From Rhizomys pruinosus (Eukaryota > Chordata > Mammalia > Rodentia > Spalacidae), in contig VZQC01005688.1 in the NCBI GenBank assembly GCA_009823505.1, forward strand, positions 394,844 through 458,843: a stretch of 64,000 bases of DNA. Direction: 5' to 3'. Shown here in pieces: positions 23,066 through 34,318 of the stretch. The translations under genes and the position numbers were made by a program. How positions within the stretch are numbered: position 1 is the first letter of the stretch; each line of letters opens with the position of its first letter. Below the pieces are notes generated by a model. The model did no database searches. It was not told the DNA's origin and saw only the letters and a list, made by a program, of their open reading frames with translations.

Positions 23066-23177
23066 GATTTTAGGCCAATTGTGTCCTGAAATATTTTATA
23101 TAAATAGATTGTTGTAAAATTTTCTCAAATGACATTTGTGGTTAAAATATTAGTTTTGGATATAAAACAGACACACA

Positions 23178-23217
<40 letters not shown>
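23022..23217. repeat. Two (CA)n microsatellites
   Basis: CA runs at about 23022-23062 and 23171-23217, separated by unique sequence. Confidence 0.95.
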
Positions 23218-23219
<2 letters not shown>

Positions 23220-23267
23220 TGTGTACTATCCAAAACATGATATACTTCTGGCTCTAAAAAAAATTTT

Positions 23268-23428
23268 CAGCCAGGTGTGGTGGCACATGTGTTTAATCCC
23301 AGCACTCGGGAGGCAGAGGCAGGTGGGTCTCTGTGAGTTCAAGGCCAGCTTGGCCTACATAGGAAGCTCCAGGCCAGCTGGGACTAAAGGGAGACCCTGT
23401 CTCAAAAAAAAACAAACAAACAAAAAAT
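23268..23428 (+). mobile_element. B1 SINE
   Basis: Full-length B1 from gccaggtgtggtggcacatg to ggagaccctgtctc plus an A/C-rich tail. Confidence 0.9.
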
Positions 23429-24050
23429 GTTTTTTCATGATTAAAAAATCTAAGATGGTGGCCTAGGAAGAAAAAAACTAACTATAGAGCATTTGGACTC
23501 AGCAAGTCTTGACTGTGTGGCTTCACACCAAGGCTTCGTGCTCTACGTGGATGGAGCTGGCTACACCCATAAGTGTCTTCAAGCCCAAACTCCAGGCTGG
23601 CTGAAACCTACTTTCTTCTGGACACAAGAAGGAAGTGGTTGCCTGAGGCCACAGGGACACCTGGCAGAGAAGGAACATGCATAATTTCCAGCTCCTTTGG
23701 GTCCCAAAGCCAGAGATGCCAGCTGACACTGGCCAAAGAAACACAAAAGCACAGAAGTCCCTTAGCTACTCTCAGAGTTCATTAAGGGTCTCACCAGCCT
23801 TCATGGACCCCTGGACTGGACTGGACTGGATTGGACAGGACTGGACTGGTGAAACAGCAACAAAGCTTGTCCTTCTAGGCCAGCTAGGGTGATTAATGAA
23901 GTATTCTATTTTACACATTTTTTTTCATTTAGTCCCAAAATTCTGACATCTCCAGAAGACCCTTACATCCTTGTACAAATGCCTTATTTCACATATAACT
24001 TGATTTTTTTTCAGGAAATTTTTTTTAAGCCAAGGTAAAATTCCACTTAC
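23429..24050. other. Intron with a short (GGACT)n array
   Basis: Unique sequence. A degenerate GGACT pentanucleotide array lies at 23811-23849. The Adamtsl3 donor lies at the right edge. Confidence 0.6.
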
Positions 24051-24125
24051 AGAGACGGGCAGGTCCTTTCACAGTAATTCTTACACTTCGGCTTCCCAGA
24101 GGAACAGCAATTACATTTTCTTCTC
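24051..24125 (-). CDS. Adamtsl3: Adamtsl3 internal coding exon, start of spacer module
   Basis: This 75-nt minus-strand exon lies between an acceptor ending ctttactag and the donor CTCT|gtaagtgg. It enters with two bases that complete an Arg codon with the exon at 62747-62873, then reads EENVIAVPLGSRSVRITVKG followed by PARL, and leaves one T that joins TT of the next exon to give Phe. The segment is the first beta-strand block of the spacer module, a cysteine-free matrix and partner-binding region in ADAMTS and ADAMTSL proteins. The phase pattern fits both neighbouring exons exactly, which is strong evidence for a real gene and against a processed copy. It is separated from the upstream exon by about 38.6 kb of repeat-filled intron and from the downstream exon by about 6.4 kb. 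No disabling change is visible. Confidence 0.95.
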
Positions 24126-24630
24126 CTAGTAAAGAACGTAAGACAAATATAACAAAAACGCATGTGCTAAAGACCCCTGAAAATGAGTCAGTCAATCAAA
24201 ACCTCAGCATTTACAGTCCAGTCCTCTAACTAGATTTCCTCTTTTTTTTCAGAAGGTCCAACTATGTATAAGGCAGATTAAAACACTTACATAGTTTTAT
24301 TTAAATGCATTTTGAATAATACTAAAGAAAAGTTTAAAGTACATAAGCAGACCTACCACCTCAAGGACCACTGTTTGCCAGGCCTCACCTATGAATGTAA
24401 TGGCATCTTTCAAACCACAGTAATCACTGCAGACTCCACCAGGTCCATTCAAGGGGCCTTTGCTCCACAGAAGGGGAAGTGAATAGAAGACCTAAGGATC
24501 ATGCTGCTGAGAAGTCCTAGTGTATTTAACTCATGGGAAAGCCCAAGGACTTGGCCTATGAAGTTGCCTGCTGGAAATCTTGGACTTTGTGAGTGCTTTC
24601 TTCATGCTGTTACACATTCTAATAATTTAG
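24126..24630. other. Intronic sequence, nothing recognised
   Basis: Contains the acceptor of the 24051 exon at its left edge; otherwise no supported feature. Confidence 0.6.
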
Positions 24631-24897
24631 CTTTGTTTTTTGTTTTTTTATTTATTTTTTATTTTATTTTATTATTTATTTACGTATACGAATGTATTGT
24701 CTGCATGTAGGTTTGTGCACCCATGTCGTGCAATGCTGCAGAGGTCAGAAGAGGGCGTCGGAGTCCCCTGGAACTGGAGTTCTCCTGGAATTGGAGTTAC
24801 AGATGGCTCTCAGCTGCCATGTGGGTGCTGGGGATCGAACCCGGGTCCTCTGCAAGAGCAGTTGGCGCTCTTAACCGCTAGGCCATCTCTCCAGCCC
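24631..24897 (-). mobile_element. Young B2/B3 SINE (17-bp-duplication subfamily)
   Basis: Full-length reverse-orientation copy with an A-rich tail, box B (gggatcgaacccgggtcct in reverse) and the duplicated 17-bp block. Confidence 0.9.
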
Positions 24898-25135
24898 ATG
24901 ATTTAGTTTTTATGACTAGATAATAATCTAAGTTCATACTTGCAGTTCTGTTCCATTGGTCCCCATCAATACAAGAATATTATCAATGACATAAATTACC
25001 TCAAGCAGATGTTGCATTTTTTTAATATGGAGAGCAATTCGCTTTTGATAAATTCCATAAATTGGGGGGAAAGGAGAATGCCAAAATATTTATTGATTTG
25101 GTTTTTAAATTTCATTGAATAAAAATATATGTCTA

Positions 25136-25268
25136 ATTGGACATGGTAGTCCACACCTTTAATCCCAGCACTCTGAAGTCAGAGGCAGGTGGATCTCTGT
25201 GAGATGGAGGCCAGCCTGGTCTCTAGGCCAGCTGGAGCTACAGAGAGACCTTGTCTCAACAAACACAC
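25136..25268 (+). mobile_element. B1 SINE
   Basis: ccacacctttaatcccagca, ggtggatctctgtgagatgg and ctacagagagaccttgtctc. Confidence 0.85.
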
Positions 25269-25283
25269 AAAAACTGTTTGTCT

Positions 25284-25475
25284 ACAGGCTGGAGCAATGG
25301 CTCAGTGGTTAAGACCAAATGCTGCTCTTGTAGAGGACCGGGGCTGGTTCCTACCTCCATGTTGAGTGGCTCCCAATTGCCTATAACTTCAGGTCCAGGA
25401 GCTCTGATGCCCTCTTCTGGCATCCCCCAGCACTGCACTCACTTTCACACACATAAACATAATTAAAATTAAAAT
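25284..25475 (+). mobile_element. Old B3-type SINE
   Basis: Head ggctggagcaatggctcagt, a degraded box B, a single ttcaggtccaggagctctga block and a cttttctggc-like 3' part. It lacks the young 17-bp duplication. Confidence 0.75.
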
Positions 25476-25489
25476 TTTTAAATTTACGT

Positions 25490-25735
25490 GTGTTTATTTT
25501 ATTTTATTTATTTTTTTGTATGTGTATGAATGTACTGTCTGCATGGAGGTTTGTGCACCCATGTCATGCAATGCCACGGAGGTCAGAAGAGGGTCTTGGA
25601 TTCCCCTGGAACTGGAGTTCTCCTGGAATTGGAGTTACAGATGGTTCTTAGCTGCCATGTGGGTACTGGGGATCAAACCCGGGTCCTCTGCAGAGCAGTC
25701 AGTGCTCTTAACTGCTAGGCTATCTCTCCAGCCCC
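25490..25735 (-). mobile_element. Young B2/B3 SINE (17-bp-duplication subfamily)
   Basis: Full-length reverse copy with the duplicated block. Imperfect flanking repeats ttacgtgtgttta / ttatgtgtgtttta mark the target site. Confidence 0.9.
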
Positions 25736-25982
25736 TTATGTGTGTTTTAACACTGAACATCAGACAATGTAGAAAAACAAAGACAATTAAACTTACTTTT
25801 CATCTTATTACCCATAGATCACTATATCAAACAATTTGATGTGTGTGAGGGAAATAATGAATGATGCCTGCATGTTCATAAACACAAGAAAGGCAAAATC
25901 AAAGTGCTACATGTCCATGCTAAAGAATATTCTACTCCTCATAGGAAACCATATGACCTGATGTGGAAAGATTGCCAAAATG
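25736..25982. other. Intronic sequence between two young SINEs
   Basis: Unique. 25967-25982 is the left target-site duplication of the next element. Confidence 0.6.
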
Positions 25983-26204
25983 TTGGACTGGAGAGATGGC
26001 CTAGCGGTTAAGAGCACCAACTGCTCTTGCAGAGGACCTGGGTTCAATCTCCAGCACCCACATGGCGACTGAGAACCATCTGTAACTCCAATTCCAGGAG
26101 AACTCCAGTTCCAGGGGAATCCAACATCCTCTTCTGACCTCCACGGCATTGCACGACACAGGTGCACAGACCTGCACGCCGACAGTACATTTATACACAT
26201 AAAA

Positions 26205-26247
<43 letters not shown>
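25983..26247 (+). mobile_element. Young B2/B3 SINE with 16-bp target-site duplication
   Basis: Full-length forward copy ending in a pure (AAAT)n tail. A perfect 16-bp duplication, aaagattgccaaaatg, lies at 25967-25982 and 26248-26263. Confidence 0.95.
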
Positions 26248-26291
26248 AAAGATTGCCAAAATGCAAACTGATGGATAAAAAAAGCAAGGTA

Positions 26292-26440
26292 AAGCTGGGT
26301 GTGGCGGTGCACGCCTTTAATCCTAGCACTCGGGAAGCAGAGGCAGGCAGATCTCTGTGAGTTCAAGGCCAGCTGGTCTACAGAGTGAGTTCTGGACCAG
26401 CTGGGGTTACAGGGAGACCTTGTCTCAAAAAGACCAAAAA
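26292..26440 (+). mobile_element. B1 SINE
   Basis: Full-length B1 (gctgggtgtggcggtgcacg to agaccttgtctc) flanked by imperfect agcaaggtaaa repeats on both sides. Confidence 0.9.
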
Positions 26441-27260
26441 AAAGAGCAAGGTAAAAATAATGTTTATGAGCAATGATTTCTTAGCTATCACACCATAAGT
26501 ACAAGAAATAAATGAAATAAAATCCCTACATCAAGATTAATTTTTTACACATCAAAGGACACTGTCAGAGATAAAAGGGAACCACAAAATGGGGAAAAAA
26601 CATTTTATACATTAGATAAGGGATCAATACACAGAATACACAAAGAACTCTTACACCTCAATTACAACCAAACACCATGGTTCAGTAGGCATGGTGCTGC
26701 AGGCCTTTGATCCCAGCACTTAGGAGGCAAAGGTAGGTGGATCTCTGTGAGATTAAGTCCAGCCTGGTCTACATAGTAAGTTCCAGGTCAGCTGGAGCTA
26801 CAGAAAAACCCTTTCTCAAAAGGAAAATGGGCAGAAGTTCTGGTAAGATGGCTGAGCAGATAAAAGGTCTTGCACAAACCTAATGACCTGCATTCAGTCC
26901 CCAGAATTCACTGTGAAAAGTGAGAACCAAATCCTGAAATTTGCAGCATTTGTGCACACGTGCATGCATATGCACACACACACACACCCACACACACACA
27001 TGTAAAGTTTAAGAGGGGAGAAAACTTGAACTGACATTTCTCCAAAGAAGATGTACAAATGACTAATAAGCATATAAAAAGAATCTCAATAAACAATAAA
27101 AAATGCCTTTCTAATCCAAACACCTAGAGATAATTAGTGAATTATTTGAGAATTAAAATAAAAACACAGTGAGATGCCACTTTATACTTATTAGGATGAG
27201 TATTTCTTAAAAAAAGAAAACATCAAAGTTTTGGAGAGCACTATGCAAGCCACTAAGGGA
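26441..27260 (+). mobile_element. Ancient L1 ORF2 fragment with nested SINEs
   Basis: Blocks such as acatcaaaggacactgtcag, a taagggatcaatacacagaa block and acatttctccaaagaagatg with gatgccactttatac follow old L1 ORF2 order in plus orientation. A B1 (26683-26822) and a tRNA-type SINE with a CA tail (26823-27002) interrupt it. Confidence 0.75.
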
Positions 27261-27601
27261 GAACATTAATCAATGATACAACATCAGCCTCAAGACCAAA
27301 TATCAACATCAACAACCAGCACAGCATAAGACATAGGTACGAAGGGAATATAGCGTTGAGTGGTAAAATGACCTGGTTATTACCTATCTAATTCCTAGAA
27401 AACCTTCAGAACAGAAAGGGAAGAGTTGGCTAGACCTTCCAATATATAACCAAAAGTGAAAACCTGAAATCTAGACCAGCCAGCCCTCCATAAACAAGAA
27501 GAGAAAGAAAGCACCTGAAGGAAACAAGCAAAGCAAGCCTCCAAAGCAACGAAGAAAAAGTGGAGATTCACATCAGAATACAAACAATAAAGCAAACGCA
27601 C

Positions 27602-28620
27602 ATGCCAAAAACACAAGAAAACAAAATGGGAAAAACACAGAATAAATCCACACCAAACTCTACCAGTCCTATAAAAGATTCCAACAATGAGATTTCCCTA
27701 GAAACAACCCAAGACACAGATATTAGAAGAACAATCTTAGACATACTCAAAGAAATCAAGGAATATAAAGAACAAATCAAAGAACTAAAGGGAGAGAATG
27801 ACAAACTCAGGAAGGAACTAGAGGGAAAGAATGACAAACTCAGGAAGGAACTAGAGGAAGAGAATGACAAACTCCAGAAGGAAGTGGAAACACTGAAGTG
27901 ATCCCAGGCTGAAATGAAAAAGGAAACAGTACAGAGAAGCAAGGGGCTACAAAAAGGGAAGGGCAAGCTCCAAAAGGAAATGGAAATACTAAAGAAATCA
28001 CAGGGTGGGATGAAAAAGGAAATCAAACACTCACCCAATCAACAGGAAAGAATAGGAGAAAGCCTCAGGAACAGATTGAGGAAGCAGAAAATAGAATACC
28101 AACCCTGGACGATAAAGTGGAAAAACTAGAATGCTCAAGAAAAGAATATAAAAATAAAAATAAAAAATGAAGAGTGGAACAATCAGGAAATGTGGGACAC
28201 TATGAATAGACCAAATCTCCACATCATAGAGATAGAAGAAGGAGAAGAATACCAAAACAACGGTATTGATCAAATCTTCAACAGAATAGAAGAAAATTTC
28301 CCCAAACTGAAAAAAGACAAACCCATACAAATATAAGAAGCATATAGAACACCAAATAGACAAGATCAGAAAAGAAACTCCCCATGCCATATCATAGTTA
28401 AAACTCTAGACACCCAAAACAAAGACAAAATACAGAAAGCCACAAGAGAAAAACAAGTTACATATAAGGAGAAACCCATCAGAATTACAGTGGACTTTTC
28501 AATGCAAACTATGAAAGCCAGAAAAACATGGACCAAAGTATTCCCAGAACTAAACAACTATAGATGTCAACCCAGATTACTATGCCCAGAAAAAATGTTT
28601 ATCATAGTTGAAGGAGAAAG
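27602..28620 (+). pseudogene. L1 ORF1 pseudogene
   Basis: ORF1p is the trimeric RNA-binding chaperone of L1. The frame opens MPKTQENKMGKTQNK and runs through a Glu/Lys/Leu coiled coil that contains three tandem repeats of about 36 nt (ENDKLRKEL-type heptads, 27781-27890). A TGA ends it at 27899, after ETLK. Later pieces in shifted frames encode the RRM and C-terminal domain regions (for example around 28200-28330). It is dead. Confidence 0.85.
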
Positions 28621-29337
28621 AAAAACTTCCATGACATAAACAAGATGAAAGAACACATGTCCAGGAAACCAACCCTTCAGAAAATACTTAAAGCAATTCA
28701 AAGGACAGAATAAAGGATCAACTATCCCCAAATAATGAGAGAAATTAATAAAGATATAACTATGAAAATGCAAACCTAGACCAAGAATGCAAGCAGAAAA
28801 TAAGATGAAAAGAAGCAACACACATCTCTCAATAATAACCTTAAATATTAATGGGTTAAATTCCCCAATCAAAAGATATAGAGTAGGAGAATGGATTAGA
28901 AAACAGAATCTATCTATATGCTGTCTACAAGAAACGCATCTTACCTTCAAGGATAGGTACCACCTTAAAGAGAAGGGATGAAAAAAAATATTCCAAGCAA
29001 ATGGAACCAAAAAGCAAGTAGGAGTTGTTATTTTAATATCAGACAAAATAGACTTCAAAGTAAAACTAATCAGATCTCATAGACATCTACCAAATATTCC
29101 ACCCAAACACCAGAGAATACACTTTCTACTCAGCACCATATGGAACCTTCTCCAAAATCTACCACATACTGGGACGCAAAATAAACCTTAACAAATACAA
29201 AAGGATTGAAATAATTTCATGCATTCTATCAGACCACAGTGCAACAAAGCTCAATATTAACATGAGGATAAGCCCTACTACCTACAAGAACATATAGAGA
29301 CTAAACAACATACTCCTGAATAATGAACGGGTCAGGG

Positions 29338-29342
29338 AAGAA

Positions 29343-29418
<76 letters not shown>

Positions 29419-29420
29419 AA
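29338..29420. repeat. (GAAA)n microsatellite inside L1 ORF2
   Basis: About 20 uninterrupted GAAA units, located where the L1 carries an A-rich purine stretch. Confidence 0.98.
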
Positions 29421-31077
29421 AGCATTCCTGCAACTAAATGAAAATGACAGTACAAAACAACAAAACCTTTGGGATACTTTAAAAGCAGTCCTAAGAAGGA
29501 GGTTTATAGCCCTGGGTGCCTACATTAAAAAGACAGGGCAAATAAATGATCTAACACTACAGATAAAAACACTTGAGAGACAACAGCAAATAAGCCCTAA
29601 ACTCAATAGACAGGAAGAAATAACAAAAATCAGAGGAGAAATCAATGAAATAGAAACAAAGAAACAATACAAAGAATCAATGAATCCAAGAGCTGGTTCT
29701 ATGAAACGGTAAACAAGATAGACAGACCTCTAGCCCAGCTAACCAAAAGAAAGAAAGAGCAACTCCAAATCAGTAGCATTTGTGATGAAGAGGGAAACAT
29801 CACAACAGACAATGAAAAGATCCAGACAGTCATACAGGAATACTTCAAAAACCTATACGCTACTAAATTTGAAAACCTAAGAGAAATGGATGAACATCTG
29901 AAATCCTGGAAATCAACAAAGCTTAACCAAGAAGAGACTTGCAGCTTAAACAGACCCATAACATTGGAGGAAATGAAAAATGTAGTAAAAACCTCCCAAC
30001 TAAAAAAAAAAAAAAACCCAAACCCAGATGGTTTCACAGCAGAATTCTACAAAACATTTAAAGAAGACTTACAGCCATTACTTCTCAAACTGTTCAAAAG
30101 AACATAAACAGAAGGAACTCCCAAATTCCTTCTATGAAGCCAGCATCACTCTAATACCCAAACAAGGCAAAGATACAACCAAAAAAGAAAATTATAGACC
30201 CATCTCATTAATGAACACAAATGCAAAAATTCTCAACAAAATACTTGCAAACCGCATACTGATCCATATCAAAAAGATCATCCATCATGACCAACTTGGA
30301 TTCATAGCAGAGATGCAGGGATGGTTCAACATACATAAATCAATAAATATAAAACGAATAAATGATTGAAAGACAAAAAACACATGATCATCTCAATCAA
30401 TGCAGAAAAAGTCTTCTACAAAATCCAGCATCCCTTCATGCTTAAAATCCTAGAGAGGGAATAGGACTGGAGGGATCATTTCTCAATGTTAATCAAAGCC
30501 ATATACAAGAAACCCACAGCCAACATCATCCCAAATAGAGAAAAGTTAGAAGCATTCCCCTTAAAGGCAGGAATACAGCAAGGCTGCCCACTATTGCCAC
30601 TCCTCTTTAATATAGTGCTTGAAAGACTTACTAGGGCAATAAGACAACAAAGGGAAATTAAAGGAGTACTAATTTGAAAAAAGGAAGTCAAGCTATCCCT
30701 TTTTGCAGATGATATGATAGTTTACCTAAGGGATGCTAAAAACTCCACCAGAAACCTCCTAGAAATGATTAAGACTTACAGTAAAGTGGCAAGATACAAA
30801 ATTAACTTATGAAAACCAGTAGCCTTTCTTTATACCAACAACAAGCAACTGAAGTAGGAATACCAAGGGACCTTCCCAATCACAATAGCCTCAAAAACAA
30901 TAAAATACCTAGGAACAAACCTGACCAAAGACACCAAAGATCTCTACAACACAATTTTTAAACTCCTGATGAAGGAGACTGAAGAAGACATCAGAAGATG
31001 GAAAGACCTCCCATGCTCATGGGTTGGAAAAATTAATATAGTAAAAATGTCCATTCTATCCAAATTAATATACAGAT

Positions 31078-33057
31078 TGTGCTGGATAGCTTTAGTGTCA
31101 ACTTGGCACACCTGGGTTGAGGGAGCCTCAATTGGGGAATTGGCTCCATTGGATTGGCCTGTGGCCACGTCTGTGGAGTATTGTCTTGATTGTGAGGCAA
31201 TGTGGGAGGGCCCAGCACACAATGAGTACTGCCACCCTGGGCAGGTTGTTGTGTATGGTATAAGAAGACAGGCTGGGCATGAGCCAGGGGAGCAAGCCAG
31301 TGAACAGCATTCCTCCATGGCCTGTGCTTCAGCTAACTGCCTCCAGGTTCCTACCCTGAGTTCCTGCCTTGGGCTCCCTAAGTGATGAACTGTGACCCAG
31401 GAGATGTAAGCTGAATAAACCCTTTCCTCCCCAAGTTGGTGTCGGTCAGAGTGTTTTGTCACAGTAATGGAAGACAAACTAGGACAGAAATTGGTACCAG
31501 AAGAGTGGGGTATTTCTGTGACAGACCTGACCTTGGTGTTTGGGGGAAGGATTGTGGAGGCGTTTGGAATTTTGGGCTGGGAAGATCATTGAATGCCTAA
31601 AGATCATTGCTGTGGAGCTTGGAGCAGTTTTGCTGAGGGAGTTGTAGAAGATGGAGGCCTGGCTTGTGAAGTTTCTAGTTTCAAAGGGGAACAGAGATCA
31701 TCAGGACTGTGTAATCTGTGGGTTCTGGTCAGCTGGGGCTGAAGAATCAGCTGTAACAAGAGACCAGAACCCGAAGTGAAATCTTTGTTGTACTGGGACA
31801 ATTGATGCTGGTTAGCTGGGGCTGAAAAATCAGCTGTAAGTAACAAGAGACCAGCATCACTGTGGTAAAATCTTCTGGGGAGAATATCTTCAAGGTCAGC
31901 ACACAGAAGCTGTGACCCAGAAAGGGCCTGAGCCTCCATCTCGAGCCAGAAGCCGGACTTGGTAACGTGTAAGAGTCTCCTATATGGTTCCGGTGTTGAA
32001 ATTTGAGGGGGTCACAGAGAGCAGCCGAGGCTTGGCACTGTGAGAGGTCAGGAAAGACCATTGGTGGAAGTGCACCTCGGTTGCTGTGAAGACCCCAGGA
32101 TTGCAGGGGTCATGGAGAGAAGCTGAGGCTTTGCACCAGGAGAGGTCAGAAGAGACCATTGGTGAAGGTGCTGCCTCAGTTTCAGTAGCGACCCCAGCTT
32201 TTTGGAGATGCCGGTACCCTGGGACGACCACCAAGAGCAGCGGTAGGTGTAGAATGGAGTCGGCCTGGGCCTGCGAGATGAGTGTGCCACGGACGGCAGA
32301 GTCGGAGAGGGGGAGCTGCCGAGACCCTTTGGAGCCCAGAAGATCGTGAGTGAATCCCAGGTGTCCAGCCTTGAGCTACTTTCCTGGACTTAGGTTTTGT
32401 TTGAGAGTGCCTGATTCTTCCCTTTGAAATAAGACAGTACTTGTTTTGGATTTTACAGCAGCCCACAGTTAAGAGACTTTTAATAGACTGAACTTTTAAG
32501 CGTTTGGACATTTTAAGGACTGTGGGGCTTTTAAGGTTGTACTGTCTTAGGTTGTGATTAATGTTAACATCATACTTTGGGGATAAGAACTGGAAAGGTG
32601 GTGGTTTAATAGTGATGTGTTTTGTGTGTCAAGTTGACAAGGGGTCAATTGTGCTGGATAGCTTTAGTGTCAACTTGACACACCTGGGTTGAGGGAGCCT
32701 CAATTGGGGAATTGGCTCCATTGGATTGGCCTGTGGCCACATCTGTGGAGTATTGTCTTGATGGTCGAGCAGTGTGGGAGGGCCCAGCCCACAATGAGTG
32801 GTGCCACCCTGGGCAGGTTGTTGTGTACCATATAAGAAGGCAGGCTGGGCATGAGCCAGGGGAGCAAGCCAGTGAACAGCATTCCTCCATGGCCTGTGCT
32901 TCAGCTCCTGCCTCCAGGTTCCTGCCCTGAGTTCCTGCCTTGGGCTGCCTAAGTGATGAACTGTGACCCAGGAGATGTAAGCTGAATAAACCCTTTCCTC
33001 CCCAAGTTGGTTTCGGTCAGAGTGTTTTGTCACAGCAATGGAAGACAAACTAGGACA
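31078..33057 (+). mobile_element. Complete non-autonomous ERVL/MaLR-like element
   Basis: The 5' LTR (31078-31486, 409 bp) and 3' LTR (32650-33057, 408 bp) share TGTGCTGG...GGACA ends, a TATA-like tataagaa and the gaataaaccctttcctcccc pattern of rodent MaLR-type LTRs. A 5-bp target-site duplication, CAGAT, lies at 31073-31077 and 33058-33062, exactly interrupting the L1 sequence. A primer-binding site complementary to tRNA-Leu (tggtaccagaagagtgggg, 31492-31510) follows the 5' LTR. I count about 20 differences between the LTRs, roughly 5%. The 1.16-kb interior has no retroviral ORF, so proteins must have come in trans. Confidence 0.9.
31487..32649 (+). other. Interior of the MaLR-like element with two internal tandem duplications
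   Basis: Non-coding sequence. Two diverged blocks (about 31725-31770 and 31800-31850) share agctggggctgaagaatcag and a tgtaacaagagaccag block. A second pair (about 32009-32098 and 32108-32190) shares gagaggtcag and agaccattggtg. A purine-rich gacaaggggt precedes the 3' LTR. Confidence 0.75.
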
Positions 33058-33795
33058 CAGATTCAATGCAATCTCAATTAAAATCCCTATGAGTTTCTTC
33101 ATAGACTTGGGGAAAAAATCCTTAAATTCATTTGGAAAAACAAAAGACCCCAAATAGCCAAAGCAACCCTGAGTGAAAAGAGCAATACAGGAGGGTTCAC
33201 TATAGCAGACTTCAAACTATATTACAGGGTTATAGTCATTTAAAAAGAAGCCTGGTACTGACACAAAAACAGACCTGTAGACCAATGGAACAAAATTGAA
33301 GATCCAAACTTGAGTACACACAATTTCACCCACCTCATATTTGACAAGGGGGCCAAGAAGACTCAATGGAAGAAAGACAGCATCTTCAGAAAATGGTGTT
33401 GGCAAAACTGGATCACCACTTTAAGAAGAATAAAACTAAACCCCTACCTCTCAGCCTTTATAAGAATCAATGCCAAATGGGTCAAAGACCTCAATGTGAA
33501 ACCCAAAACTCTGAAGGTGATAGAAGAAAACATTAGCAGCAACCTACAAGACATAGGCATAGGGGAAAACTTCCTAAATCAGACAGCAGCTACACAGGAA
33601 GTGAGTTTGACAATTGACAGTGGGACCTCATTAAACTCAAAAGCTTCTGTACAGCAAAAGAAACAATCAGTAAAGTGAAGAGAAAACCCACTGAGTGGGG
33701 GGAACCCTTCACTGCTGGATACATCTAACAGAGCATTAACTTCCAGAATATATAAACTACTCAAAAAACAAAGATGAAAACAAATGATTCACTCA

Positions 33796-34054
33796 GGGGC
33801 TAGAAAGATAGCTCAGCGGTTAAGAATGCTAATTGCTCTTGCAGAGGACACGGGTTTGATTCTCAGCACCCACATGGCAGCTTAGAACTGTTTTTAAGCC
33901 AGGTGTGGTGGTGCATGCCTTTAATCCTAGCACTTCAGAGGCAGAGGCAGGTGGATCTCTGTGAGTTCAAGGCCAGCCTGGTCTACAGTGAGTTCCAGGC
34001 CAGCTGGGGCTATAGGGAGACCCTGTCTCAAAAACAAAACAAACAAAGAAACAA
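33796..34054 (+). mobile_element. Chimeric SINE: B3 head fused to B1, copy 2
   Basis: Positions 33796-33897 are a B3 head, joined at tttttaagcc to a full B1 body (33898-34031). The unit sits in L1 ORF2 between 19-bp copies of aaaacaaatgattcactca (33777-33795) and the same with one C for T (34055-34073). The L1 at 14279 has the empty site uninterrupted near 14535-14556, so the chimera inserted as one unit. The junction is at the same place as in the copy at 13366. Confidence 0.93.
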
Positions 34055-34161
34055 AAAACAAATGACTCACTCAAAAGATGGAGTAAAGAGCTGAACAGAA
34101 ACTTCACAAATGAGGAAATAAAGATGGCTGAGAAACATCTTTTAAAATGTTCAACATCATT

Positions 34162-34318
34162 GCTGGGTGTGGTGGCACATGCCGTTAATTCTAGCACTCA
34201 GGAGGCAGAGGCAGGTGGTCTTCGTGAGTTCAAGGCCAGCCTGGTTTACAGAGTGAGTTCCAGGACAGCTGGGGCTACAGGGAGACCCTGTCTCGAAAAA
34301 GACTAAAAAACAATTTAA
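34162..34318 (+). mobile_element. B1 SINE inserted in L1
   Basis: Full-length B1 between imperfect copies of tttaaaatgttcaacatcat and tttaaaagttcaacatcac in the L1. The empty site is visible in the L1 at 14279. Confidence 0.92.

Larger units (their letters stand above)
17637..24050 (-). other. Adamtsl3: Adamtsl3 intron (about 6.4 kb)
   Basis: This intron lies between the two spacer-module exons. It contains old B1/B2/ID/B4 SINEs, an antisense old L1 fragment, CA repeats and short tandem duplications. No additional exon was recognised. Confidence 0.85.

Noticed and set aside
30028..30691. Active L1 reverse transcriptase
   Set aside because: Catalytic blocks are visible, but stops and frameshifts separate them and an LTR element interrupts the gene further on.
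31078..32930. Minus-strand frames of 111-177 codons in the MaLR-like element as host genes
   Set aside because: The 177- and 174-codon frames match each other because they lie in the two LTRs. They are antisense translations of LTR sequence.
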